Below, one piece after another: positions 25,046 through 33,262 of a stretch of DNA of 64,000 nt (the stretch's first letter is position 1; every line of letters begins with the position of its first letter). The notes below the pieces were generated by a model. The model was given only the letters and a program-made list of their open reading frames with translations. It had not been told where the DNA came from and ran no database searches. The position numbers and the translations under genes are program-made. Source of the stretch: Nonomuraea typhae (GTDB lineage Bacteria; Actinomycetota; Actinomycetes; Streptosporangiales; Streptosporangiaceae); the NCBI RefSeq assembly GCF_009760925.1, contig NZ_VRLV01000009.1, positions 310,001 to 374,000 on the forward strand, read 5' to 3'.

Positions 25046-27115
25046 ATGGGCCGCCACGGCACAGGTGGATCCGATGACGGCGACGATTGGGGGATGGACA
25101 GGTCCGGAGACTCTCAGGAGGAGGACCAAAGGTTCACCGCCGATCCAGCCGCCGCCTGGTCAGCCGCCCCGGATCCTACGGCCACCAGCTCCTTCTTCGC
25201 CGTCGGGGACGACCGGGAACCCGGCTGGCCGGCACCGCCCGACCAGATCGAGGTGACGGGCCAGTGGGCCCCGCGCCCGGGCGCCCGCCTCACCGGCGAC
25301 GCCCCGGACCCCGGGCCCGCGGATTCGGACCCGTTCGAGACGACCGGGGCCTTCGCCCGGCCCGAGTCCTACGACGCGCCTCCGGGGGGACCGCGCGCCC
25401 CTGAGCCCTTCGAGACCACGGGCGCCTTCGCCCCACCCCCGCAACCTCAGGGGGCCGGGCCCAAGGACCGTCCGGCGCCGGGCGGGGCCGCCGACCGTCC
25501 CGTAGCGGGTGGCGCCTTCAGACGTCCTGAGGGTGCGCTCGACCGGCCTGAGGCGTTCGACCGTCCGAGGGGTCCGTTCGACCGCCCGGTCGCGGGCGGC
25601 CCCGGCGACCGTCCTGTGGCGGGTGGCCCCGGCGCCTTCGAGCCTCCTGCCGCGGGCGCCTTCGGCGCGGGCCCGGCCGGCCGCTCGCCGGAGGAGACCC
25701 AGCGCTTCGGCGAGCCGGTGGCCGACGGAGCCACCGCGGCCTTCTCCGCCGGCCCCTTCGCCACGCGGCCCGGCGACGCTCCCGTCCAGGGGAACGACCC
25801 GTTCCCCGGGAACCCGTCCGGTCCCGTGACGGCGCAGACCCCGGGCGCCCCGTCCGACCCGTTCGCGGCGCAGGCTCCGGGAGCTTCGGCGGCCCCGTTC
25901 GCCGCGCAGGCTCCGGGCGCTCCGTCCGACCCGTTCGCGGCGCAGGCCCCCGGTCCTCCGTCCGACCCCTTCGCGACCCGCCCCGGCGGTCCTCCGCCCG
26001 ACCCGTTCGCGACCCGCCCCGGCGGTGCTCCTTCCGACCCGTTCGCCGCCCAGCCGCCCGGCACCGGCGACTTCGCCGCCCAGGCGGAGACGGGTGGCTT
26101 CCCGCCCGAACCCGGTGACGTGAAGGTGGCCGGCTCCCCGACCGTGGTCTCCCCGGTGCCCGCCTGGGCCGAGGGCAACGACGGCTTCATGGGCGCCGGC
26201 TGGTCCTCCGACGACGGCGGGCCGGACGAGGCCGCGGGCAGCCGCAGGCGCGGCCGTCGCAAGCAGGGCGGACGGGACGGCGATCTCCCCGGCGGCACGT
26301 CGGGCGGCGGCAAGGCCCGGGTGGCCCTGCTGTCGGTGGCAGCCGTGGCCGTGGTGCTCGGCGGCACCGTGGCGGGGGTCAACATGATGAGCTCCTCCCG
26401 CGACTGCCCGCAGGGGAACTGCTCCGCCGTACAGACAGCAGGAAGCGGACAGCCCGCCCCGCCGTCGGTCAGTGAGACGGGACCGGGCGAGGGCGAGCCG
26501 GACGAGGAGCCGGTGGAGACGGAGTCGGAGGAGCCGGTCCCGTCGGAGTCGGCCAAGCCGTCGCCCTCGGCGACGGTCCGGGCGCCCAGGCGCAGCACTC
26601 CCACGCCGAAGCCGACGCCGACCAAGACCAAGGAGCGCAACACCGGCAAGCCCACCGTGCAGCCGCCCGCGCCGACGCCGACGTCGAGCGCCACGGAGGA
26701 GCCGACCGACGAGCCGATGGGCACCGCGGAGCCGACCTCGGGCACGTTCCCGACGGACGCCGTGCCGAACCCGCAGAACTCCCCGTCGTCCGGCGTCAGG
26801 CAGGCGCCCAACGTGAGTTCGGTGAACGTGAAGTTCGGCGTGACCAATCAGGGCATCACCGGCTACCGCGCGAGCCTCGAGGTGACCAACTCCTCGGCCC
26901 AGACGATGAGCAGCATGACGCTGTCGCTGCCGGTCTCCGGCCGGGTCACGCACGTGAGCGGCGCCGACTGGACCCAGGACGGCCAGCTCCTGATCATCGA
27001 CCTGTCCCAGTCGATGGCGACGGGCGCGGTGGCCGACATCTCGTTCACGGCCACCGGCAAGGGGCAGACGCCGGAGAACTGCGGGCTGGTCGGTGGGGAG
27101 TGCTCGCTGAGCTGA
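25046..27115 (+). CDS. Proline-rich membrane protein with CBM2-like extracellular domain
   Basis: A 689-aa protein with four parts. Residues 1-about 400 are Pro/Ala/Gly-rich and repetitive, with PFETTGAFA, DRPVAGG and PGAPSDPFAAQ repeats. A basic RRRGRRK patch then precedes a single membrane segment at about 424-446 (VALLSVAAVAVVLGGTVAGV). A Ser/Thr/Pro-rich stalk follows. The last 100 residues (VNVKFGVTNQGITGYRASLE, SMTLSLPVSG, ADWTQDG, CGLVGGECSLS) have the strand order and spacing of family 2 carbohydrate-binding modules, but few of the surface tryptophans. The topology should be inside-out with the module outside. Function is unknown. ATG 25046 is preceded by AAAGGG. Confidence 0.7.
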   Translation: MGRHGTGGSDDGDDWGMDRSGDSQEEDQRFTADPAAAWSAAPDPTATSSFFAVGDDREPGWPAPPDQIEVTGQWAPRPGARLTGDAPDPGPADSDPFETTGAFARPESYDAPPGGPRAPEPFETTGAFAPPPQPQGAGPKDRPAPGGAADRPVAGGAFRRPEGALDRPEAFDRPRGPFDRPVAGGPGDRPVAGGPGAFEPPAAGAFGAGPAGRSPEETQRFGEPVADGATAAFSAGPFATRPGDAPVQGNDPFPGNPSGPVTAQTPGAPSDPFAAQAPGASAAPFAAQAPGAPSDPFAAQAPGPPSDPFATRPGGPPPDPFATRPGGAPSDPFAAQPPGTGDFAAQAETGGFPPEPGDVKVAGSPTVVSPVPAWAEGNDGFMGAGWSSDDGGPDEAAGSRRRGRRKQGGRDGDLPGGTSGGGKARVALLSVAAVAVVLGGTVAGVNMMSSSRDCPQGNCSAVQTAGSGQPAPPSVSETGPGEGEPDEEPVETESEEPVPSESAKPSPSATVRAPRRSTPTPKPTPTKTKERNTGKPTVQPPAPTPTSSATEEPTDEPMGTAEPTSGTFPTDAVPNPQNSPSSGVRQAPNVSSVNVKFGVTNQGITGYRASLEVTNSSAQTMSSMTLSLPVSGRVTHVSGADWTQDGQLLIIDLSQSMATGAVADISFTATGKGQTPENCGLVGGECSLS
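25841..26053 (+). repeat. 36-bp in-frame tandem repeat in the 689-aa protein
   Basis: About six copies of a 12-codon unit, PGAPSDPFAAQA and variants (PFATR in two copies, one of 11 codons). Such coding repeats are prone to length change by slippage. Confidence 0.75.
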
Positions 27116-27131
27116 GTGGTTGGATGGGGAT

Positions 27132-27962
27132 ATGACGGATTCGACCCCTCCGCGTACCCCACCCCGTGTGCTGACCGTCGCCGGCTCCGACTCCGGCGGC
27201 GGCGCGGGTATCCAGGCCGATCTCAAGACCATGCTCGCCCTCGGCGTGCACGGCATGAGCGTCATCGCCGCGGTCACGGCGCAGAACTCCCTGGGCGTCC
27301 AGGGCTACTGGGAGCTGCCGCCGGAGGCGGTGCGCGCGCAGCTCGAGTCCGTGCTGGGCGACATCGGCGCCCAGGCGGTCAAGACCGGCATGCTGGCCTC
27401 CCCTGTGCTGGTCGAGGTCGTGGCCGAGGTTCTGGGCGCCTACAGCGCTCCTGTGGTCGTGGACCCGGTGGGCGTCTCCAAGCACGGCGACGCGCTGCTC
27501 GCTCCCGAGGCCGTGGAGACGCTGCGCTCGCGCCTGCTGCCCGTGGCCACCGTGGTCACACCCAACCTGTGGGAGGTCGAGCAGCTCACCTCGGTCAAGG
27601 TCGAGGACGAGTCCGGCCTGCGCCGCGCCGCCGACGCGATCCTGGAACTCGGCCCCGCCTGGGCGCTGATCAAGGGCGGTCACCTGCCGGGCGAGCCGGT
27701 GGACCTGCTCACCGACGGCACCGTCGAACACCGCTTCCGCGCCGAACGCCACGACAACCGCCACACCCACGGCACCGGCTGCACCCTGGCCTCGGCCGTA
27801 GCCTCCCATCTCGCCCAGGGCGACGACGTGCCGACGGCGGTGGGGAAGGCCAAGGAGTACGTCACGGGCGCGATCGCCCGCGGCTTCCCCCTGGGCGACG
27901 GCATCGGCCCGGTCGACCACGCCTGGCACTGGCGCGTCGACCACGCCTGGCACTGGCGCTAG
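27132..27962 (+). CDS. thiD: Hydroxymethylpyrimidine/phosphomethylpyrimidine kinase
   Basis: A 276-aa ribokinase-family enzyme phosphorylating HMP and HMP-phosphate for thiamine. VAGSDSGGGAGIQADLKT is the N-terminal signature; MLASPVL, VVDPVGVSKHGDALL, VTPNLWEVEQL and THGTGCTLASA (anion hole and catalytic Asp region) follow. The last 16 residues are VDHAWHWR twice, made by a perfect 24-bp duplication at the very end. Catalytic parts are unaffected. The conserved Lys in GVSK and the GTGC motif are intact. ATG 27132; the 689-aa gene ends 16 bp earlier. Confidence 0.94.
   Translation: MTDSTPPRTPPRVLTVAGSDSGGGAGIQADLKTMLALGVHGMSVIAAVTAQNSLGVQGYWELPPEAVRAQLESVLGDIGAQAVKTGMLASPVLVEVVAEVLGAYSAPVVVDPVGVSKHGDALLAPEAVETLRSRLLPVATVVTPNLWEVEQLTSVKVEDESGLRRAADAILELGPAWALIKGGHLPGEPVDLLTDGTVEHRFRAERHDNRHTHGTGCTLASAVASHLAQGDDVPTAVGKAKEYVTGAIARGFPLGDGIGPVDHAWHWRVDHAWHWR
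27912..27959 (+). repeat. thiD: 24-bp perfect tandem duplication at the 3' end of thiD
   Basis: Two identical 24-bp units (27912-27935, 27936-27959) end directly before TAG. Each encodes VDHAWHWR. The in-frame length preserves the stop. Confidence 0.95.
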
Positions 27963-27990
27963 GAGTACGGCGAGTCCCGGGGCACCACGA

Positions 27991-28021
27991 AAGCCCGGCG
28001 CTCTCGGGGCGCGCCGGGCTT
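27991..28021. terminator. Bidirectional terminator between thiD and rpmB
   Basis: AAGCCCGGCGC (27991-28001) pairs perfectly with GCGCCGGGCTT (28011-28021) with a 9-nt loop. On the reverse strand TTTCGTGG follows and serves rpmB; on the forward strand it ends thiD transcripts. Confidence 0.75.
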
Positions 28022-28037
28022 CGCGGAAAAGTCGGGA

Positions 28038-28223
28038 CTAGCGGGTGACCTTGCCCGCCTTGATGCACGAGGTGCACACGTTCAGCTTCTTCGGCGTGCC
28101 GCCGATGACCGCGCGGACCGTCTGGATGTTGGGGTTCCAACGACGACGGGTACGGCGGTGCGAGTGGGACACGTTGTTGCCGAAGGTCGGCCCCTTGCGG
28201 CAGACATCGCAGACGGAAGCCAC
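28038..28223 (-). CDS. rpmB: 50S ribosomal protein bL28
   Basis: A 61-aa ribosomal protein with SVCDVCRKGPTFGNNVSHSH at the start and RRRWNPNIQTVR in the middle. A CxxC pair occurs near each end (CDVC and CTSC), so this is the zinc-binding C+ form; actinobacteria often also have a C- paralogue for zinc limitation. GTG start with AAGGAG 7 nt upstream. It is divergent from the DAK2 gene; the 199-bp spacer holds several palindromes. Confidence 0.96.
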   Translation of the reverse strand: MASVCDVCRKGPTFGNNVSHSHRRTRRRWNPNIQTVRAVIGGTPKKLNVCTSCIKAGKVTR

Positions 28224-28310
28224 GGTATCGCTCCTTAAAACAGTCGATGTAGCCCTGTCCGCTGATGCTTTCCGGGCGGAGGGCATGCCGGGACAACCGG
28301 CTAGCCAGAC

Positions 28311-28380
28311 GAGAATATCTGATCCGCACCAGTGGGTGCGAATCCCAGCACTGGACGGCCCGGCGAACGGGGATATTCTC
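28311..28380. promoter_or_regulatory. Symmetric divergent promoter region, rpmB and DAK2 genes
   Basis: GAGAATATC (28311-28319) and GATATTCTC (28372-28380) are perfect arms. Each contains TATTCT, a -10-like hexamer, pointing away to its gene. For the DAK2 gene, CTGGAC (28351-28356) lies 17 nt upstream of TATTCT (28374-28379). Inside are two nested dyads: CGCACC/GGTGCG (28325-28340) and CCAGTG/CACTGG (28329-28354). Confidence 0.5.
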
Positions 28381-28422
28381 CTCCATTAACGGTAGCGCAT
28401 TCGGGGAGGTCGGAGCGCGCAC

Positions 28423-29967
28423 ATGCAGGTCTTGGAACCGCCCGCGGTGCGGCGGTGGGCGCGGCTGGCGGCGGACTCGCTGGGCCGGGCCAGAGCGGAG
28501 ATCGACGCGCTCAACGTCTTCCCGGTCGCCGACGGCGACACCGGCACCAACCTCCATCTGACCATGCTGGCCGCCGCCGAGGCGGTCGAGTCGCTGCCCG
28601 ACGACGTGGACGCGGCCGTGGTCTGGCAGACGCTCTCCTACGGCGCCCTCGTCGGCGCCCGGGGCAACTCCGGTGTCATCGTCAGCCAGGCGCTGCGCGG
28701 CCTGGCCGAGGTGCTGAAGGGCGGCTCCGACCTGCGGGCCGGGCTGATCCGGGCGGCCGAGCTGGCCAGGCAGGCCGTGGCCAGGCCCGTCGAGGGGACC
28801 GTGCTCAGCGTGCTGACGGCCGTGGCGGGAGCCGTACACGATCTGGACGGAGACCTCGAAGAGGTCGCGCGGTCGGCGGCCGGGCAGGCGCGGTCGGCAC
28901 TGCGGCGCACGCCCGAGCAGCTCGACGTGCTGGCCCGCAGCGGGGTCGTGGACGCGGGCGGCGCCGGGCTGGCGATCATCCTGGACGCACTGGAGGCGGT
29001 GGTCACCGGCTCCTACAGCAGGCGCTTCGAGGTGCCCGCGCCGACGGCCAGGGTGACGCCGATGGCCGAGGTGGGCGCGGGGTACGAGGTGATGTACCTG
29101 CTGGACGCCGAGGACGCGGCGGTGGCCGGGCTGCGCGCCGAGCTCGACGCGATGGGCGACTCGCTGGTGGTGGTCGGCGGCGACGGGCTGTGGAACGTGC
29201 ACGTGCACGTGGACGAGGCCGGCCCGGCGATCGAGGCGGCGCTGAAGGCGGGGCGCCCGCACCGGATCAGGGTGACGTACCTCGCGGAGCGCACGCATCG
29301 GGCGGACACCGGCCGGGGCGTGGTGGCCGTGGCGGCGGGCGACGGCATCGCGGCGCTGTTCGAGGAGTGCGGGGCCGTCGTGGTACGGCGGGCGCCCGGC
29401 ACCAGCCCGGCGCTGCCCGAGATGCTGGCCGCGATCCGCGAGGCGGGCGGCGAGGTGGCGGTGCTGCCGAACGACGAGGGCGTGCGCGACGTGGCCGCCG
29501 CCGCGGCGGAGATCGCCCGCGAGGACGGCGTGGCCGTCAGCGTGCTCCCCACGAAGGCCACCGTGCAGGGACTGGCCGCTCTGGCCGTGCACGACCCGCT
29601 GCGCCGCTTCGACGACGACGTGGTCGCCATGACCGACGCCGCCGGCCACACCCGCTACGGCCACGTGACGGTCGCCGACCGCGAGGCCGTGACCAGCGCC
29701 GGGCTGTGCCGTCCCGGCGACGTGCTCGGCCTCATCGACGGGGACGTGGTCCACATCGGCGACGCCCTGGAGGAGGTCGCCACGCTGGTCGTGGACCGGA
29801 TGCTGGCGGGCGGCGGCGAGCTCGTCACCCTGGTGAAGGGCAAGGACGTCCCGGTACGGCTGACGCCGCACGTCGAGCGGCATTTGTCCGCAGGCCGCCC
29901 CGACGTGGACCTGGTCGTCTACGACGGCGGCCAGGGCGGCTATCCGCTGCTCATCGGCGTGGAGTGA
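28423..29967 (+). CDS. DAK2 domain protein (FakA-like)
   Basis: A 514-aa protein. The N-terminal DAK2 (DhaL-type) kinase domain has NVFPVADGDTGTNLHLTM, whose aspartates bind Mg-ADP, and GARGNSGVIVSQALRG. The rest is the DegV-like/FakA C-terminal region (VHVHVDEAGPAIEAAL, DPLRRFDDDVVAM, YDGGQGGYPLLIG). FakA phosphorylates fatty acids presented by FakB/DegV proteins; no FakB gene is adjacent. Its place immediately upstream of recG is conserved in many Gram-positive genomes. ATG 28423 follows GGGGAGG. Confidence 0.88.
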   Translation: MQVLEPPAVRRWARLAADSLGRARAEIDALNVFPVADGDTGTNLHLTMLAAAEAVESLPDDVDAAVVWQTLSYGALVGARGNSGVIVSQALRGLAEVLKGGSDLRAGLIRAAELARQAVARPVEGTVLSVLTAVAGAVHDLDGDLEEVARSAAGQARSALRRTPEQLDVLARSGVVDAGGAGLAIILDALEAVVTGSYSRRFEVPAPTARVTPMAEVGAGYEVMYLLDAEDAAVAGLRAELDAMGDSLVVVGGDGLWNVHVHVDEAGPAIEAALKAGRPHRIRVTYLAERTHRADTGRGVVAVAAGDGIAALFEECGAVVVRRAPGTSPALPEMLAAIREAGGEVAVLPNDEGVRDVAAAAAEIAREDGVAVSVLPTKATVQGLAALAVHDPLRRFDDDVVAMTDAAGHTRYGHVTVADREAVTSAGLCRPGDVLGLIDGDVVHIGDALEEVATLVVDRMLAGGGELVTLVKGKDVPVRLTPHVERHLSAGRPDVDLVVYDGGQGGYPLLIGVE

Positions 29968-30001
29968 TTCCTGTCGGTGACAAGCGGTAGAACTTAGTGT
30001 C

Positions 30002-32179
30002 GTGAGTCGATTCGACGAGCCGCTGACCAAGGCGCTCGACCCGAAGACCGCCAAGCTCCTGCACAGCGTGCTGGGCCTGGAGACGGTCGGCGACCTGCTG
30101 CGCCACTACCCGCGCCGCTACGCCGAGCGCGGCGAGCTGACCGCGCTCGACATGCTGGAGGTCGACGAGCACGTCACCGTGTCCGGCGAGGTCACCCGGG
30201 CGATGCGCAAGCCCATGCGCAACCGCGGCGGCACCTGGCTGGAGGTCGAGGTCGTCGACGGCACCGGCAAGAAGATCTACCTGTCGTTCTTCGGCAAGGG
30301 CTCCCACGTCGCGGAAAACCGCCTCAAACCCGGCAAGCGCGGCATGTTCGCCGGCAAGGTCGGCATGTACGGCGCCCGCGCCACCCCGCGCTGGCAGCTC
30401 AGCCATCCCGAGTTCGAGCTGTTCGACGAGAGCGAGACCAGCGCCGAGGAGTTCTCCACCGCGCCGGTCCCGGTCTATCCGGCGGGCAAGGACCTCACGC
30501 CCTGGGCGATCAGGCGGGCCATCGGCATCGTCCTCGACACGCTCGGCCCCCTCGACGACCCCCTCCCCGCCGAGCTGCGCCGCCGCCGCGGCCTGGCCGA
30601 TCTGGCCGACGCCCTGGTCGCCGTCCACCGCCCCAAGGACTTCGGCGACGTGCAGCGGGCCCGCGAGCGGCTGAAGTTCGACGAGGCGTTCGTGCTGCAG
30701 GCCGTCCTGCTGCAGCGCAGGCAGGCCGCCACCGCCTGGCCCGCCCGCCCCCGGCCCCGCCGCGCCGGCGGCATGCTCGACGACTTCGACGCCCGCCTGC
30801 CCTTCTCCCTGACCGAAGGCCAGGCCGCGGTGGGCGAGGAGATCGCCGCCGACCTGGGCCTGGCCCACCCCATGCATCGCCTGCTCCAGGGCGAGGTCGG
30901 CGCCGGCAAGACCGTGGTCGCGCTGCGCGCGATGCTCCAGGTCGTCGACGCCGGCGGCCAGGCCGTCCTCCTCGCGCCCACCGAAGTCCTGGCCCAGCAG
31001 CACCACCGCTCGATCACCGCCATGCTCGGCGACCTCGCCACCGGCGGCATGTTCGGCGGCACCGCCGTCACTCTGCTCACCGGCTCGATGGGCACCCCCG
31101 CCCGCCGCGCGGCCCTGCTCGACGCCGCCTCCGGTACGGCTGGCATCGTCGTGGGCACGCACGCCCTCCTGCAGGAGCACGTGCAGTTCGCCGACCTGGG
31201 CCTGGTGGTCGTGGACGAGCAGCACCGCTTCGGCGTCGAGCAGCGCGACGCCCTGCGCGAGAAGGCCGGCGGCGGACGCCCCCACGTCCTGGTCATGACC
31301 GCCACCCCGATCCCGCGCACGGTCGCCATGACCGTCTTCGGCGACCTCGAGGTCTCCACGCTGTCCCAGCTCCCGTCCGGCCGCGCCCCCATCACCAGCC
31401 ACGTGGTCCCGGCCGCGGAAAAGCCCCACTTCCTGGACCGCACCTGGCAACGGGTGCGGGAGGAGGTCGCGCTGGGCCGTCAGGCGTACATCGTCTGCCC
31501 GCGCATCGGCGACCTCGAGGGAGACGAGGGCGACCTGGCCGCCGAGCCGGCCGACGACGAACGCCGCCCGCCCCTGGCCGTGCTGGAGGTGGCCGAGATG
31601 CTGGCCGAGGGCCCGCTGCACGGCCTGCGCCTGGCGGTCCTGCACGGCAAGCTCCCGCCGGAGGACAAGGACGCGGTCATGCGCGCCTTCACCCGCGGCG
31701 AGGTGGACGTCCTGGTGGCCACCACGGTCATCGAGGTCGGCGTGGACGTGCCCAACTCCTCCGTCATGATCATCATGGACGCCGACCGCTTCGGCGTCTC
31801 CCAGCTCCACCAGCTCCGCGGCCGCGTGGGCCGGGGCGGCCTGCCCGGCCTGTGCCTGCTGGTCTCGGAATTCCCCGAGGGCACTCCGGCCCGCGCCCGC
31901 CTGGACGCCGTCGCCGCGACCCTGGACGGGTTCGAACTGTCCCGGGTCGACCTGGAACAACGCCGGGAGGGCGACGTGCTGGGGGCGGCGCAGTCGGGCA
32001 AGCGGTCATCGCTGAAGATGCTCCAGTTGCTGCGCGACGAGGACGTCATCGAGGCCGCCCGCACCGAGGCCGCCGCCCTCCTGGACGCCGACCCGGACCT
32101 CACATCCCACCCGGGCTTGCGGGCGGAGATCACCCGCTTGCTGGCCGACGAAAAGGCCGACTACCTGGAGAAAACCTAA
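30002..32179 (+). CDS. recG: ATP-dependent DNA helicase RecG
   Basis: A 725-aa superfamily 2 helicase that remodels stalled forks and Holliday junctions. The order is an N-terminal wedge/OB domain (HVTVSGEVTRAMRKP), Walker A GEVGAGKT (297-304), Walker B DEQH (405-408, in VVDEQHRFGVEQ), motif III MTATPIPRT, and motif VI QLRGRVGRGG. The start is GTG. It follows the DAK2 gene by 34 bp. Downstream is the unusual repeat spacer, with G-quadruplex potential starting 90 bp after the stop. Confidence 0.96.
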   Translation: MSRFDEPLTKALDPKTAKLLHSVLGLETVGDLLRHYPRRYAERGELTALDMLEVDEHVTVSGEVTRAMRKPMRNRGGTWLEVEVVDGTGKKIYLSFFGKGSHVAENRLKPGKRGMFAGKVGMYGARATPRWQLSHPEFELFDESETSAEEFSTAPVPVYPAGKDLTPWAIRRAIGIVLDTLGPLDDPLPAELRRRRGLADLADALVAVHRPKDFGDVQRARERLKFDEAFVLQAVLLQRRQAATAWPARPRPRRAGGMLDDFDARLPFSLTEGQAAVGEEIAADLGLAHPMHRLLQGEVGAGKTVVALRAMLQVVDAGGQAVLLAPTEVLAQQHHRSITAMLGDLATGGMFGGTAVTLLTGSMGTPARRAALLDAASGTAGIVVGTHALLQEHVQFADLGLVVVDEQHRFGVEQRDALREKAGGGRPHVLVMTATPIPRTVAMTVFGDLEVSTLSQLPSGRAPITSHVVPAAEKPHFLDRTWQRVREEVALGRQAYIVCPRIGDLEGDEGDLAAEPADDERRPPLAVLEVAEMLAEGPLHGLRLAVLHGKLPPEDKDAVMRAFTRGEVDVLVATTVIEVGVDVPNSSVMIIMDADRFGVSQLHQLRGRVGRGGLPGLCLLVSEFPEGTPARARLDAVAATLDGFELSRVDLEQRREGDVLGAAQSGKRSSLKMLQLLRDEDVIEAARTEAAALLDADPDLTSHPGLRAEITRLLADEKADYLEKT

Positions 32180-32221
32180 CCGCCGAGAGCCCCCGGCACG
32201 CTCGGCTACCCCTGGCCGGCC

Positions 32222-32370
32222 CGGCCGCCTGACTGGGCTTTGAGCTGAGACGGCAGGGCTGAGGCAGCCGGGCAGGGCTGGGCTGGGGTAGCTGGGCAGA
32301 GGTGCGCTGGGGGAGCCGGGCACGGCTGGGCTGGGGTAGCTGGGCGGGGGTGGGGTGGCTTGATTGGGGT
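32222..32370 (+). repeat. G-rich degenerate 48-bp repeat with G-quadruplex motif
   Basis: GGCTGGGCTGGGGTAGCTGG occurs at 32276 and again at 32324, and GCCGGGCA at 32267 and 32315, both 48 bp apart. At 32270-32288, four G-runs with 2-nt loops (GGG-CA-GGG-CT-GGG-CT-GGGG) form a canonical G-quadruplex motif on the forward strand. Confidence 0.65.
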
Positions 32371-32506
32371 TACTGGCTTTGGCGGTGCGGTGGTCTTGTG
32401 ATGGCTGGCCAGGTGGTGAGCCGCTGGGTTCGGCGGAGTAGGAGTTGGGCGGCCGGATGAGGGCTTGCCGGGTGGAGCGTCGGCCGGGGATCCCGGGCGG
32501 CAGTGT

Positions 32507-32620
32507 TTCCGGGCGGACTGGCTTCCGGGCAGCAGTGTTTCCGGGCAGCAGTCTTTCCGGGCGGACTGGATTCCGGGGTGGACTGGCTTCCGGGGTGGAC
32601 TGGCTTCCGGGCGGCGAAGC
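32507..32620 (+). repeat. 16-17 bp tandem array, seven copies
   Basis: TTCCGGGCGGACTGGC and variants begin at 32507, 32523, 32539, 32555, 32571, 32588 and 32605. Early copies are 16 bp, later ones 17 bp (one extra G), which shows independent slippage. Period not a multiple of three in either case, arguing against coding. Confidence 0.85.
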
Positions 32621-32798
32621 GGGGTGTTGGGCGCCGCGCGGTGGGGTGTGGTGCGGCGGGGATCGGCGCCCTTGGGCGGTGAGCGAGGTGGGCCATGGCG
32701 GGTGGTCTGCGGATGGCCGTTGCGGCGGGGACCACGTCCGACGTGAGAAGCGACCCCCACGATCGGCGGAAACCCACGACGGCGGGTGGGGGCAGGCT

Positions 32799-32990
32799 GG
32801 CTGCGCCGTAAGAGATGGGGCGTCTGAAGGGCGAGAAGAGAGAGCTGGCTGCGCCGTAAAGGGTGGGGCGTTTGAGGGGCGAGAAGAGAGAGCTGGCTGC
32901 GCCGTAAAGGGTGGGGCGTCTGAAGGGTGAGAAGAGAGAGCTGGCCGCGCCGTAAGAGATGGGGCGTTTGAGGGGTGAGAAGAGTCTGGG
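32799..32990 (+). repeat. 48-bp tandem array, four copies
   Basis: Four units start at 32799, 32847, 32895 and 32943 with GGCTGCGCCGTAA (GGCCGCGCC in the last). Differences are few, and alternate copies share variants (GTCTGAAGGG versus GTTTGAGGGG), suggesting growth by duplication of unit pairs. Confidence 0.9.
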
Positions 32991-33262
32991 GGAGAAGATC
33001 CTTACATGAGTATTGGGCCCAGCGGCGGGGACGGCCTCCCCCCGAATGCCGTCCCCGGCTGGGCCCACCCTCGGGTCAGGTGCCGAGGGACCCGGCGTGC
33101 GGAAGGGCTCACGATCACGCCGGTCGGCCTCCATTTGGGTCACCTCGAAGGCCGCAGTCATCATCATGGGGGCCCGTCCGCCCGATGTGAATCACCCTTG
33201 CGCAGTCGAGGCCGACACTTGTCCACTCTTGACCTGCGGTGACATGGGGAAGAATGGCGTCC

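Larger units (their letters stand above)
32180..33262. other. Repeat-rich spacer between recG and rsmD, no credible gene
   Basis: About 1.08 kb with all three forward frames largely open and several reverse frames open too, as expected of high-GC tandem repeats. In order, it holds a G-rich zone (32222-32370), a 16/17-bp array (32507-32620), a 48-bp array (32799-32990), then about 270 bp of ordinary sequence that may hold the rsmD promoter. The longest reverse frame (about 33167 to 32370) is mostly the arrays read as low-complexity peptide, with no domain and no ribosome-binding site I can see. Confidence 0.7.

Noticed and set aside
32370..33167. 265-aa reverse-strand frame with FSP[LF][KR]RP repeats
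   Set aside because: It is the tandem arrays read as peptide; no ribosome-binding site, no domain, and the 16/17-bp array shifts phase relative to coding.
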